In this document: positions 43,406 to 52,230 of the stretch, one piece after another
Layout of the letters: every line of letters begins with the position of its first letter
Numbering within the stretch: the first letter of the stretch is position 1
From: Buttiauxella sp049686335
Lineage (GTDB): Bacteria > Pseudomonadota > Gammaproteobacteria > Enterobacterales > Enterobacteriaceae
Assembly: GCF_049686335.1 (NCBI RefSeq)
Contig: NZ_JBAVHX010000035.1
Coordinates: forward strand, 65,435-129,434
DNA length: 64,000 bases
Direction of reading: 5' to 3'
Position numbers and translations under genes: made by a program
Notes under the pieces: model-generated
What the model was told of the DNA's origin: nothing
The model's input: the letters and a program-made list of their open reading frames with translations, nothing else
Database searches by the model: none

Positions 43406-43457
43406 CTGGCGGGGTTTCCCCCGCCAGACTGTTAAAGGCATTTGGCTAGCACCCTTC
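43406..43457. repeat. Copy 2 of the 50-bp repeat, downstream of dctM
   Basis: TCTGGCGGGGTTTCCCCCGC-CAGA followed by CTGTTAAAGGCATTTGGCTA-GCACCCTTC; matches copy 1 at 42979 closely, palindrome in opposite sense. It lies 3 bp after the dctM stop. Confidence 0.65.
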
Positions 43458-43459
43458 TT

Positions 43460-44767
43460 TTATTTCACCAACCCCATGCTCTGTGGCAACGCCATGGAGA
43501 TAGACGGTAAGTACGTTACCAACATCAGCACCACGGCAATCACCGCGAAGAATGGCAGCAGCGGTTTGATCACGCGCTCAATCTTAATATCCCCCACCTT
43601 ACAGCCGGTAAATAAGATTGGCCCAACCGGCGGCGTAATCGTGCCGAGTGACAGGTTAAATACCATCATGATGCCGAACTGAACCGGGTCCATACCAAAC
43701 TGCATACAAATTGGCAGGAAGATTGGGGTGAAGATGAGTACCGCAGGCGTTGGGTCCATAAAGGTGCCCACCAGCAGTAATACCACGTTCATAATCAGCA
43801 GAATGATGATAAAGCTGTCGGTCGCTGAAAGCAGACCTGAAGCAATCAGCGCAGGGATTTTAGTAAATGCCATCACCCACGACATAATCGATGACGCTGC
43901 CAGCATGAAAATAACAATCGCTGTCATTTTCGCCGTGTTGAGGAATATCTGCGGTAAATCTTCAACTTTGATATTGCGATAAATGATGCCCAGAACCAGC
44001 GAATAAACCACCGCAATGGCTGACGCTTCGGTTGCGGTAAATACGCCACCCAGAATGCCGCCGATAACCACGACAATCATCATCAGGCTTGGTATTGCAT
44101 CGAACAAAATACGCAGAGTCTGGCCTTTATTCGCAGAACGATCTGCAACATAACCGCGGCGTTTCGCAATGAAACCCGCCACCAGCATGACGCCTAAGCC
44201 CCACAAAATACCTGGGATATAACCGGCCATAAACAGCGCAGAGATAGAGACGCTGCCCGCAACGGTTGCATAGACAATCAGTGAGTTACTCGGTGGAATA
44301 AGCATACCCGTTGGGGCAGAGGCGATATTCACCGCCGCGCTAAACGCCGGGTCGTAGTTCTCTTTTTTCTGAATCGGCGACATGATGCCACCCACCGCTG
44401 CCGCAGAGGCCACACCAGAACCGCTGATGGAACCAAACAGCATGTTGGCGACCACGTTGGTCTGCGCTAATGGACCTGGCAGGAAGTTACTGATCATCTT
44501 TGCACAGTTAATTAAACGAATGGCTATCCCGCCATTGTTCATTAAATTCCCGGCCAGAATAAAGAAAGGAATGGCTAATAAGGCAAATGAATCAAGACCA
44601 ACAAATACGCGCTGGGCGGAGGTTAATATCGCGCCATCAAAAGGTAAAATAAGTAACATTGAGGCAAAGGACGAAATCCCGATACTGATACTAATTGGCG
44701 TTCCCGCTATCAGTAAAATAAAGACTCCGCAGAACATTACCAGAGCAACAATAATTGCAATATCCAT
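43460..44767 (-). CDS. TRAP transporter large permease (DctM)
   Basis: 435-residue integral membrane subunit with about 12 segments: MDIAIIVALVMFCGVFILLIAGTPISISIG at the N-terminus, GDPT-free ASAPTGMLIPPSNSLIVYATVAG, FTATEASAIAVVYSLVLG and VFNLSLGTITPPVGPILF. Works with DctQ and DctP in sodium-driven uptake. Ends a dctP-dctQ-dctM operon on the minus strand. Family and length are normal. The substrate is discussed under dctP. Confidence 0.92.
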   Translation of the reverse strand: MDIAIIVALVMFCGVFILLIAGTPISISIGISSFASMLLILPFDGAILTSAQRVFVGLDSFALLAIPFFILAGNLMNNGGIAIRLINCAKMISNFLPGPLAQTNVVANMLFGSISGSGVASAAAVGGIMSPIQKKENYDPAFSAAVNIASAPTGMLIPPSNSLIVYATVAGSVSISALFMAGYIPGILWGLGVMLVAGFIAKRRGYVADRSANKGQTLRILFDAIPSLMMIVVVIGGILGGVFTATEASAIAVVYSLVLGIIYRNIKVEDLPQIFLNTAKMTAIVIFMLAASSIMSWVMAFTKIPALIASGLLSATDSFIIILLIMNVVLLLVGTFMDPTPAVLIFTPIFLPICMQFGMDPVQFGIMMVFNLSLGTITPPVGPILFTGCKVGDIKIERVIKPLLPFFAVIAVVLMLVTYLPSISMALPQSMGLVK

Positions 44768-44779
44768 GTCGACACCTAA

Positions 44780-45322
44780 TCAATCTTGTTTCGAAGAAAA
44801 CTTTCTGAACAGCCCATATTGGTTATACAGGCAATAGAACAGCGTCATTGCGCCGCTTAACGGAATCGCAATGTAGATAATGCCGATAGGGATTTGTAAT
44901 GCGGAATCAAGCTGTGCCATCTGGCGGCTCATACCGATATAACCACCGATAGTCAGCACCAGCAAGGCAAATACAGAAGTGGCAAGCTCACCGATAATTT
45001 CCATTGAAATACGCAGCTTACGTGGCATTTTATCGCGCATAAAGGTAATCGCCATATGCTCACGCAGGCCAAAAACGTAGGCTCCGCCAATAAGCACTAA
45101 CCAGATAAACAAATAACGCGCTAACACTTCGCTCACCGCACTCGGGCTATTAAACAGATAACGGGATGCGACCTGCCACGTCACTAATAACGTCATTAAA
45201 CCCACAATCAGAATACACAGCGAGGAGGCAACTTTATCGACGACCTGTTTTACTCGCGTGACCTGCGAATAAAAATCAGATTTGGACACGGCAGTTGAGG
45301 GGGTGGATTGAACAGCTTTCAT
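44780..45322 (-). CDS. TRAP transporter small permease (DctQ)
   Basis: 180-residue four-helix membrane protein that joins DctP to DctM. Segments: LCILIVGLMTLLVTWQVASRYL, ARYLFIWLVLIGGAYVFGLREHMAITF (with the DctQ EHMAITF), ELATSVFALLVLTIGGYIGM and IPIGIIYIAIPLSGAMTLFYCLY. 12 bp before dctM and 46 bp after dctP. Confidence 0.9.
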   Translation of the reverse strand: MKAVQSTPSTAVSKSDFYSQVTRVKQVVDKVASSLCILIVGLMTLLVTWQVASRYLFNSPSAVSEVLARYLFIWLVLIGGAYVFGLREHMAITFMRDKMPRKLRISMEIIGELATSVFALLVLTIGGYIGMSRQMAQLDSALQIPIGIIYIAIPLSGAMTLFYCLYNQYGLFRKFSSKQD

Positions 45323-45368
45323 TTATATCTCCACGGGGGCATTCCTGCCCCCTGACTTCTAAGCCGAA

Positions 45369-46382
45369 TTACCTGGCCAATTCACGAATTGTTTCGTACA
45401 ACGCTTTTTGCTCAGGCGTGGTCAACATCGCTGCCTGCAGAGGTTTGCAACGCTCCTGGAAGGGTTTGATATCCACTTCAGTAAAGGTTGCGCCGTTGTC
45501 AGTCGCGGTTTTACGTGCACCATCAAGGGCCTTATCCCACAAATCAAACTGTGTCGCGGTGCTCTCTTTGGCTAGCTTGCGGAATACTTCCTGATCCTTT
45601 TCATCCATTTTGGCAATGAAGTTTTCGTTCGCTACCAGCAAGTCAGCAACCATCACGTGACGCGTGTTCGAGAAATAAGGAGCCACTTCGTATTGCTTGA
45701 GGTCAGCGTAGGTAATTTCGTTGTTTTCAGCGCCATCCAGAACGCCTTGCTGAATAGCGGAATAGACTTCACCCTGGCCCATGGGTACGCCAGTGCCGCC
45801 CATGCAGCTGAGCATTTTGATCATCGTGTCAGACTGCATGACACGGATTTTTTTACCGTTCATGTCCGCCGGGCTGGTGACCGCTGAACCTTTGGTGTAA
45901 ACGCTACGTGCGCCTGCGGTATACGCAGTCATCACTTCAAAACCCGTGCCTTTAGTGGAAGCAAACAAGCTATCGAGCACACCAGAAGTAAACACTTTGC
46001 GCTGATGTTCAGGGTTGTCGTAGACGTACGGCATGGCCAGAACAGAGAAGTTTTTATTGAAGTTTTCGACCAGTGGATTCGCCACGACTGCCATTTGAAT
46101 GGCGCCAGACTGTACCAGTTCTAATGAAGCACGTTGATCACCCAGCAGTTCGTTCGGGTGGATTTCGAGTTTGTAACGGCCATCCGTTGCAGCTTCCAGC
46201 TTATCGCTGAAAGAAACTAAGGCTTTGTATTGTGGGTTGTTTTCAGACTGGTTAAATGCAGTTTTCAGCGTTACGGTGCCCGTTTTGGCAGCGTCATCGC
46301 CACATCCGCTAAGCAGGATTGTTGCTGCAACAGCGGTCGCAACGAGCGAAATTCTTGGCATAACTTGTTTCAAATCCAGCAT
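45369..46382 (-). CDS. TRAP substrate-binding protein DctP, predicted lipoprotein
   Basis: 337 residues. The signal sequence ends with lipobox LLSGC (Cys27), so the binding protein should be membrane-anchored rather than free in the periplasm, which is less usual for DctP proteins. The DctP domain includes GDQRASLELVQSGAIQMAVV, the ligand-carboxylate Arg in NGKKIRVMQSDTMIKM and the PMGQGEVYSAIQQGVLDGAENN stretch. It is first in its operon. A KdgR-type box 80 bp upstream suggests a sugar acid such as a uronate, not malonate. Confidence 0.88.
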   Translation of the reverse strand: MLDLKQVMPRISLVATAVAATILLSGCGDDAAKTGTVTLKTAFNQSENNPQYKALVSFSDKLEAATDGRYKLEIHPNELLGDQRASLELVQSGAIQMAVVANPLVENFNKNFSVLAMPYVYDNPEHQRKVFTSGVLDSLFASTKGTGFEVMTAYTAGARSVYTKGSAVTSPADMNGKKIRVMQSDTMIKMLSCMGGTGVPMGQGEVYSAIQQGVLDGAENNEITYADLKQYEVAPYFSNTRHVMVADLLVANENFIAKMDEKDQEVFRKLAKESTATQFDLWDKALDGARKTATDNGATFTEVDIKPFQERCKPLQAAMLTTPEQKALYETIRELAR

Positions 46383-46461
46383 CCCTAATACTCCCTGATA
46401 TCCATAGTTTCGTTACGGAATTAATTCGTTTCGGAAGTATTTACTCACTGAACTATGAGAA

Positions 46462-46480
46462 AATGAAACATTATTTCACT
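46462..46480. promoter_or_regulatory. KdgR-like box upstream of dctP
   Basis: AATGAAACATTATTTCACT: perfect TGAAA-N5-TTTCA core, matching the enterobacterial KdgR pattern (AATGAAACATTGTTTCATT type). It is about 80 bp upstream of dctP and about 180 bp upstream of mdcR on the other strand. Confidence 0.5.
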
Positions 46481-46656
46481 CAATTAGAAATTTCGATTCA
46501 ATTTGCAATTCAGATCTCAAAACCACACCGCCACACGATCAAAAAACATACAAATATTGTCTTTAAAAACAACAAATAGATGATGAGCCCGTGAAGAAAT
46601 AATGGTTTTAGGATACTTTATGGGAAATTTCCAGGGCCAGGGCATTCAGGCAATCA

Positions 46657-47595
46657 ATGAAAATAGACGCAGAAATCACCTTCCGTAAGCTCGAAATATT
46701 CATGTCGTTTATGGAAAAGGGAAACATTGCCCGTACAGCCGAGGCGCTGGGGATTAGCGGTGTGAGCGTCCATCGTGCATTGCATACCCTTGAAGAAGGC
46801 GTTCGTTGCCCCTTATTTATTCATAAAGGCCGCAATCTGGTGCCTCTGCCAGCAGCATTAACGCTGCTGGAACACAGCAAAGAAGCGGTGGAATTGATGG
46901 CGCGTGGCATTGCGCAGACCCGCCAGGCGGCAGGGGTTGGACAGGGGCGACTGCGTATTGGCACGCTCTATTCTTTGACGCTCGAAACCGTCCCACGTTT
47001 GATCATGGGGATGAAACTTCGTCGCCCGGAACTGGAAATGGATCTCACCATGGGTTCCAATCAGATGCTGCTCAATATGCTCGAAGACGGTGTTCTGGAT
47101 GCGATTCTGATTTCAATTTCTGAAAGTGAAATCGACCGTAACCACCTCGAAGTGCTGCCACTTTTCCAGGACGATATTTTTCTCGCGGCATCCAGCACCT
47201 CTCCGCTCGATAGCAGTAAGCTCGCGGATCTTCGCGATTATCGTGATGAAAAATTTGTTTCCCTCGCTGAAGGATTTGCGACCTATAACGGTTTCCAGGA
47301 GGCGTTTCACATCGCTGGTTTTGAGCCACAAATTGTGACGCGTGTGAACGATATTTTCTCAATGCTGAGTCTGGTGCAGGCGGGCGTGGGATTGTCGTTA
47401 ATGCCGGGGCGGATGAAGAAAGTCTATGAAAATTCAGTGCAATTGCTCAAGCTCGCCGAACCGTATCAAATGAAACAGTCCATCGCGATTGTTTTTGCCC
47501 GCAACCGCGAACTGGACCCGAACCTGCTGGCATTAGCCGCTGAAGGGCGCATGTACGCCCGTTCGTTTACGGATGCGCCTAACGCTGCGCTTTAA
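46657..47595 (+). CDS. mdcR: LysR-type malonate regulator MdcR
   Basis: 312 residues. HTH at 5-65 (KGNIARTAEALGISGVSVHRALHTLEEGV) then an effector domain from about 90. The gene is located at the end of the mdc operon and transcribed against it, the Klebsiella arrangement; its 3' end overlaps the mdcH 3' end by 17 bp. It activates mdc in response to malonate in known relatives. Divergent from the TRAP operon, so a shared control region is possible but not shown. Confidence 0.88.
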   Translation: MKIDAEITFRKLEIFMSFMEKGNIARTAEALGISGVSVHRALHTLEEGVRCPLFIHKGRNLVPLPAALTLLEHSKEAVELMARGIAQTRQAAGVGQGRLRIGTLYSLTLETVPRLIMGMKLRRPELEMDLTMGSNQMLLNMLEDGVLDAILISISESEIDRNHLEVLPLFQDDIFLAASSTSPLDSSKLADLRDYRDEKFVSLAEGFATYNGFQEAFHIAGFEPQIVTRVNDIFSMLSLVQAGVGLSLMPGRMKKVYENSVQLLKLAEPYQMKQSIAIVFARNRELDPNLLALAAEGRMYARSFTDAPNAAL

Positions 47596-48487
47596 CCCGT
47601 TCTGCCAGCCGTTTGATAAGCTCCACACTGTTTTGTTCTGCACACAACATGTCACCTTCACGGAAGGCCTGGCGCGTCAGGCCAGTCAATACGCTGCCTG
47701 GCGGCATTTCGATAGCCAGACGCACATCGCGTTCGTTGGCGGCAATCATCGCATCACGCCAGCGCACGGTGCGCGACATATTCAGCGCTAAATCTTCGGC
47801 AATTTTCTCAGGTTGCCAGGCCACGCGAGCGGTACTGCCGCTGAGATAAGTACAGCGTGGTCGCTTGAGCGTCACATCAGCAAACGCCTGTTGCAGTTTT
47901 AGCGCGGGTTCAGCCAGTAATTCGCAGTGCGATGGCACGCTGACCGCCAGTTGTTTGGCTTTCTGCGCCCCGCATTTCAGCGCACGCTGGGCGACGTTCG
48001 CCATCTCTTCGTCGCGCCCGGCAATCACGATTTGCTGCTCGGCGTTAATATTGGCGATATAGGTTCCGCTGCCTTCCACCAGTTTTTCGACCTGGCTGAG
48101 TTGCAAGCCGGTAATCGCCGTCAAACCATAACCTTGCGGATACGCCTGCTCCATTAAATCACCCCGCAGAGCCACTAAACGCAACGCATCTTCGAAGCTC
48201 AGCGCCCCTGCCACTACCGCTGCCGGAAATGCGCCGATGGACAACCCACACACCATATCTGGCTGCACGCCATGGCGTTCAAGGTCTTGTGCGGCGGCAA
48301 CGCCTGCTATCAACAAACACAGCTGAACAGCGCGAGTGTGTTTAAGCGCTTCTGGGGTATCAAGCGTGTCGGCTTCAGCGCCTAAAACAGCGCGAACTTG
48401 CGACATGATGTCGCCATCTTGCGGTAATTTCTGCAACATGCCCGCACGTTGCGTTCCCTGTCCGGGGAAAGTGAAGAGTATTTTCAT
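47579..48487 (-). CDS. mdcH: Malonate decarboxylase: malonyl-CoA:ACP transacylase MdcH
   Basis: 302-residue FabD-like transacylase that loads malonyl groups onto the MdcC carrier. Motifs: FTFPGQGTQRAGM at the start, active Ser in CGLSIGAFPAAVVAGAL (GLSIG), FGLTAI-type strand and active-site His in SVPSHCELLAEP. Last gene of the operon. Convergent, 17-bp overlapping end with mdcR. A REP cluster precedes it. Confidence 0.93.
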   Translation of the reverse strand: MKILFTFPGQGTQRAGMLQKLPQDGDIMSQVRAVLGAEADTLDTPEALKHTRAVQLCLLIAGVAAAQDLERHGVQPDMVCGLSIGAFPAAVVAGALSFEDALRLVALRGDLMEQAYPQGYGLTAITGLQLSQVEKLVEGSGTYIANINAEQQIVIAGRDEEMANVAQRALKCGAQKAKQLAVSVPSHCELLAEPALKLQQAFADVTLKRPRCTYLSGSTARVAWQPEKIAEDLALNMSRTVRWRDAMIAANERDVRLAIEMPPGSVLTGLTRQAFREGDMLCAEQNSVELIKRLAERVKAQR

Positions 48488-48513
48488 ATGATTGCCAACA
48501 ATATCCGTCGAAT

Positions 48514-48597
48514 AGGTTTTGTAAGGCGGGTAAGCAACGCGTCACCCGCCATAGCTGGCGTAAACGGTGGATGACGCTATCGCTTATCCACCCGACA
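48514..48597. repeat. REP pair overlapping the mdcG 3' end
   Basis: GTAAGGCGGGTAAGCAACGC-GTCACCCGCC then GGTGGATGACGCTATCGCTT-ATCCACC. The second palindrome reaches into the mdcG coding end: the final codons read CRVDKR, the translation of REP DNA. Confidence 0.8.
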
Positions 48598-49203
48598 AAA
48601 CATCCACGGGTCGCTGACCAGCTGCGGTCCCTGGTTGGTTTTCAACAAAACGCGCCCATCCCGCAACCATTCGGCCAGCGCAAAAGCACCGTGCGGCGTT
48701 TCGACCTGGGTATCGGCACGGCATAACAACTGGCCGACGACCTGCTGCCATTGCGCCAGTGCTTCGCGTTCAATCGGCGAGGTGCTGCGAATCAACAAGT
48801 CGAGATCGCTATCAGCGTGCAGCACCGGGACTTCCGTCGCCAGCGCGTAACCGCAGCTTCCGGTAATGCCCCAAACCCAGGGCCACTCCCGTAGTGTTAG
48901 CTGAATTGCCCCCTGCACAGGCGGCATAGAAACAAATGGGGAGTTAACTAATAAGTCGCGGGAGGCCAGTTCTTCCGGGCAAACAATGCGTTTAATTTTT
49001 GCCGCATTCGCCCACCCAGCCGCCCGCTGGTCGCGGCGCATTCCACGAACACCGACCGGAATGCGCCCCTCATGAATCACATCACGTCGCACCACCACTG
49101 GAAACCGAGGCCGCCACTGGCTTGCGACCCACTCTTCGCTCACATCCTCAAGCGCGTCGCTATCGGTTAGCCAGAGTAAGTCGTGTGGGCGTGGTGTGTT
49201 CAT
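48577..49203 (-). CDS. mdcG: Malonate decarboxylase holo-ACP synthase MdcG
   Basis: 208-residue nucleotidyltransferase-like enzyme that transfers the phosphoribosyl-dephospho-CoA group to MdcC Ser25. Motifs: RPHDLLWLTDSDAL, ATEVPVLHADSDLDLLIRSTS (catalytic Asp-x-Asp in SDLDLLI) near 120-135. The last codons after PWMF are REP-derived, so the native tail may have been replaced or trimmed. 3 bp after mdcF. Confidence 0.9.
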   Translation of the reverse strand: MNTPRPHDLLWLTDSDALEDVSEEWVASQWRPRFPVVVRRDVIHEGRIPVGVRGMRRDQRAAGWANAAKIKRIVCPEELASRDLLVNSPFVSMPPVQGAIQLTLREWPWVWGITGSCGYALATEVPVLHADSDLDLLIRSTSPIEREALAQWQQVVGQLLCRADTQVETPHGAFALAEWLRDGRVLLKTNQGPQLVSDPWMFCRVDKR

Positions 49204-49206
49204 GAT

Positions 49207-50166
49207 TTACATTCCTGAAGTCAAAGAGATAAACAGCGGTAACGACAGGATAGAGAGCACGGAGCTTAGCAGCAAGACGGCTTCTGCATCCGGCGATTGC
49301 ACACCGAAACGGTTGCCGAACACCACGCCAAAGAAGCCCGCAGATAGCGCAATCATCAGGATCGCAGTAATCGCAACCGGTCCGCTCAGACCCAACGCCA
49401 GCACGATACCCCATGCAATGAACGGTTGAATCAGCAGTTTGGTCACGGTCGCCACGCACACCACGGTGTTGATTTTCAGCTTACGGGCAGAAAGGATCAC
49501 ACCGGTCAGGAACAGCGCAGCAGCAGTTGCAGACAGACCCAGCGGTTTGATAGATGACAGCAGCAAGTCAGGCATTCGAATGCCGATCGCGGACAAAATC
49601 ACACCCAGCAGCGGGCCCCAGACGATAGGTTTTTTCAGTGAACGCCACATCAGAACCGGTAGCATTGCGAGGGTAGAACCAACAGATTCACCCGCCGCAC
49701 GCGCTTTTTCACGTTCCAGAATCATCAGGCAGAACGGTGTCATCAACACAGAACCACAGGCGATAGATACCGCAACGGAGAGTGAAGTCGCAGAACCTTC
49801 GCCCAGAACACTGCCCAGAATTGGCAGGCCAAGAGCCGCATAGTTTGGCAGCGCAACTGTCAGCGTCAGTACGGCTGCATCCTGCGGTGATTTTTTGAAG
49901 ACTTTGGTCGCCATGAAATAGATAACGGCGTAGGTAATCCACATCGCCAGTACCAGCACCACACTCATCGGTGACTGTTTGACGATACCGGCCCACGGGG
50001 TCTGAACCGTTGCGCTAAACAAAGCGGCTGGCAGAGCAAAATCCATTACAAAGATATTGAGCAGAGAAACATTTTTGTTATCGACCATTTTGGCTTTGCC
50101 GGCGAAAAAGCCGAGCAGCATGATGACAAAAATAGGAGCAAGAGCATGAACAATCACGTAAGTCAT
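49207..50166 (-). CDS. mdcF: Malonate transporter MdcF (AEC family)
   Basis: 319-residue auxin-efflux-carrier-type permease with about 10 helices: MTYVIVHALAPIFVIMLLGFFAGKA at the N-terminus, FALPAALFSATVQTPW, VALPNYAALGLPIL (AEC signature) and SATAAALFLTGVILSARKLK. Imports malonate in the mdc system. A 132-bp gap separates it from mdcE, with no gene. Confidence 0.92.
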   Translation of the reverse strand: MTYVIVHALAPIFVIMLLGFFAGKAKMVDNKNVSLLNIFVMDFALPAALFSATVQTPWAGIVKQSPMSVVLVLAMWITYAVIYFMATKVFKKSPQDAAVLTLTVALPNYAALGLPILGSVLGEGSATSLSVAVSIACGSVLMTPFCLMILEREKARAAGESVGSTLAMLPVLMWRSLKKPIVWGPLLGVILSAIGIRMPDLLLSSIKPLGLSATAAALFLTGVILSARKLKINTVVCVATVTKLLIQPFIAWGIVLALGLSGPVAITAILMIALSAGFFGVVFGNRFGVQSPDAEAVLLLSSVLSILSLPLFISLTSGM

Positions 50167-50298
50167 AACTTCACCTGTAGTAAAAAAAGAATTCCAGCAC
50201 CGGTGCGATAGTTATTATTTTCAGGCGGTTAATGGTTATCGGGCACTCTAACGGTGCCCATTATTACCGTCTGGCAGGTCTGTCTTTTTAAACAATCG

Positions 50299-51099
50299 TT
50301 ACCAGGCTGCGCGCATACGCTCGCGAACCAGAGCAGAGCTTTGGCGATTTTCCGCATTCAGCCTGTTTTTCAAGGTGTTATCCGTGCGAGCTTCGCGGAC
50401 TGCGGTCACCAGCGCTGCGTTAACTTTTTCCAGATCGGCACTTTGTGGTGCTTCAGGTTCCGCGATATCCAGCAGCGCGGATAACAGGCCGAGGGTTTCG
50501 TAGTTGCTGATGTCGTACGCCATCGGCGGGATGGTCGCCGCCAGTTTTTCCAGCGCTTCCACGGTACGCAGCGTGATGCGTGCCGCGGACTCTTTACCCA
50601 TCGCGTGAATCATTACGCCTGCGTCATTGAAAGCAATCAGGCGGTTTGCCTGGTAGCCGTGGGCAAGAAACGCACCGGACATCGCTTTACCCACAATCAG
50701 GCCAACGACCGGATGGCCCGCCAGACGCGCATTGGCGTAAGCTGCAGCGGCGCCCGCCAGTGCCTGGTGGATACCAAACGCTTCTTCGCGGCGGCCATAA
50801 GCCTGACTCGGGACGTCGATAACCGCCACAATGGCGCGTTTTTCCTGTTTATCAGCATCTTCAGCAATGGTTTCGCTGACGACTTTCGCCAGCGTCCAGC
50901 CTTCGAGCAGACCGACTTCACCGCCTTTAGCACGCGGGTAATGGTTGTTTTCATCTGGCACCACCGCGATAAAGCGTGCGGCTTTGTCATCAACAGTGCC
51001 GTCAGCAACTTGTACTGAAGCACACAGGCCAGCCATGCGTGGCGCGTTAGCGGTAAGTTTGTCCAACCAAATGGCGGCGCGGTTCAGTTTCTGGCTCAT
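50299..51099 (-). CDS. mdcE: Malonate decarboxylase gamma subunit MdcE
   Basis: 266-residue carboxyltransferase-type decarboxylase subunit that, with MdcD, removes CO2 from malonyl-S-ACP. Crotonase-like stretch: VPSQAYGRREEAFGIHQALAGAAAAYANARLAGHPVVGLIVGKAMSGAFLAHGYQANR is the characteristic core (near 95-155). Overlaps mdcD by 4 bp, as usual. Confidence 0.94.
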   Translation of the reverse strand: MSQKLNRAAIWLDKLTANAPRMAGLCASVQVADGTVDDKAARFIAVVPDENNHYPRAKGGEVGLLEGWTLAKVVSETIAEDADKQEKRAIVAVIDVPSQAYGRREEAFGIHQALAGAAAAYANARLAGHPVVGLIVGKAMSGAFLAHGYQANRLIAFNDAGVMIHAMGKESAARITLRTVEALEKLAATIPPMAYDISNYETLGLLSALLDIAEPEAPQSADLEKVNAALVTAVREARTDNTLKNRLNAENRQSSALVRERMRAAW

Positions 51100-51929
51100 G
51101 CGCGTTTCTCCCCAAAAAGCTGTTTAATCTGTTCGGCGTCAGCTTGTTTACTGGTGTCGAAATTGCTCAGACGTTCGAGATACCAGGCATAGTTATCGGT
51201 GCGATGTTGTGCTGGAACACCTTTCGCAATCGCATCGTTAACCGCTTGTTTGACGGCATTGACGCCATCACCCACCAGCGCGTCCACCAGGCCGCTTTGG
51301 TAGCGAACTTCGCCACCGGTCATGCTCCAGATAAACGGACGGTTACGAGAGTCATATTCGTCGATGCCCGCTTCCTGCTCGATAACCTGCGGGCCATTCA
51401 GACCGAGGCGTGCTTCACGAGTCACAATTAAGTGGCTGCACAATGCTGCTGCGATAGACATCCCACCGAAACAACCCACGGTGCCAGCTACCACGCCGAT
51501 AACCGGCGTATAACGGCGCAGATCCACGATGGCGGCGTGAATATCAGCAATCGCTGCCAGGCCGAGGTTTGCTTCCTGTAAGCGAACGCCGCCGGTTTCG
51601 AGGCATAAAACCGCCTGCGTTGGGATGCCGTTGCGGTTATCTTCTGCTGCCAGTTCAAGCGCTGCGGCCATTTTCGCACCGGAAACTTCGCCCATGCTGC
51701 CGCCCTGGAAAGCACCTTCAATCGCGATCACCACCGCCGGGTCGCCATTAATGGTGCCTTTGGCAACAATCATGCCGTCGTCAGACTGCACAACGATGCC
51801 CTGCGCTTCCAGCCACGGTGAAACAATGCCTTCGAACGGATCGAGTAGTTCGCGGAAGCTGCCGTCATCCAGCAGCAGGCGAGCACGTTCACGCGCTTTG
51901 AGTTCGATAAAGCTGCTGTCGTTACGCAT
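51096..51929 (-). CDS. mdcD: Malonate decarboxylase beta subunit MdcD
   Basis: 277-residue partner of MdcE with an AccD-like crotonase fold: RARLLLDDGSFRELLDPF near 14-31, VIAIEGAFQGGSMGEVSGAKMA near 67-88, LCLETGGVRLQEANLGL near 108-124 and GTVGCFGGMSIAAALCSHLI (oxyanion region). It overlaps mdcC by 8 bp. Confidence 0.94.
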   Translation of the reverse strand: MRNDSSFIELKARERARLLLDDGSFRELLDPFEGIVSPWLEAQGIVVQSDDGMIVAKGTINGDPAVVIAIEGAFQGGSMGEVSGAKMAAALELAAEDNRNGIPTQAVLCLETGGVRLQEANLGLAAIADIHAAIVDLRRYTPVIGVVAGTVGCFGGMSIAAALCSHLIVTREARLGLNGPQVIEQEAGIDEYDSRNRPFIWSMTGGEVRYQSGLVDALVGDGVNAVKQAVNDAIAKGVPAQHRTDNYAWYLERLSNFDTSKQADAEQIKQLFGEKRA

Positions 51930-52221
51930 GGCTCACCTCTTCAAAAACTTGTTCGATACGAATGCGCGCCACGCCTGGCGTTGCGCCAAAATCGTGGATT
52001 TGCATCTGCCCGGCGGGAATGCTGCTCAATGCGCCAAGACGCTCAAACAGTGCCTGCCAGCGTTGCTCGCTGTTATCAACAGACGTAGTGATGGCGATAG
52101 TCAGGGTGTCGCCCTGAGTCGCGGTAAACAGAACTTCCATATCACCGGAGCCAACTACACCCGCCAGCGCTTTGCCGCTAACGGTGCGAGTTGCCGGAAA
52201 TGACAACGTAATGTGTTCCAT
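51922..52221 (-). CDS. mdcC: Malonate decarboxylase acyl carrier protein MdcC
   Basis: 99-residue delta subunit. The prosthetic group (phosphoribosyl-dephospho-CoA) attaches to Ser25 in GVVGSGDMEVL, exactly the position known in Klebsiella. Beginning MEHITLSFPATRTVSGKA. It carries acetyl and malonyl thioesters between MdcA, MdcH and MdcDE. Confidence 0.94.
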   Translation of the reverse strand: MEHITLSFPATRTVSGKALAGVVGSGDMEVLFTATQGDTLTIAITTSVDNSEQRWQALFERLGALSSIPAGQMQIHDFGATPGVARIRIEQVFEEVSHA

Positions 52222-52230
52222 AACACCCTC

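Noticed and set aside
40952..43459. Prophage or IS remnant
   Set aside because: No integrase, transposase, terminal repeats or phage structural genes are seen; only small AT-rich ORFs.
43460..46382. TRAP transporter as the malonate importer
   Set aside because: The mdc operon has its own AEC transporter MdcF, and the TRAP promoter carries a KdgR-like box; adjacency to mdcR is not enough.
47573..48157. Plus-strand ORFs over mdcH
   Set aside because: Antisense shadows of mdcH; no RBS or family resemblance.
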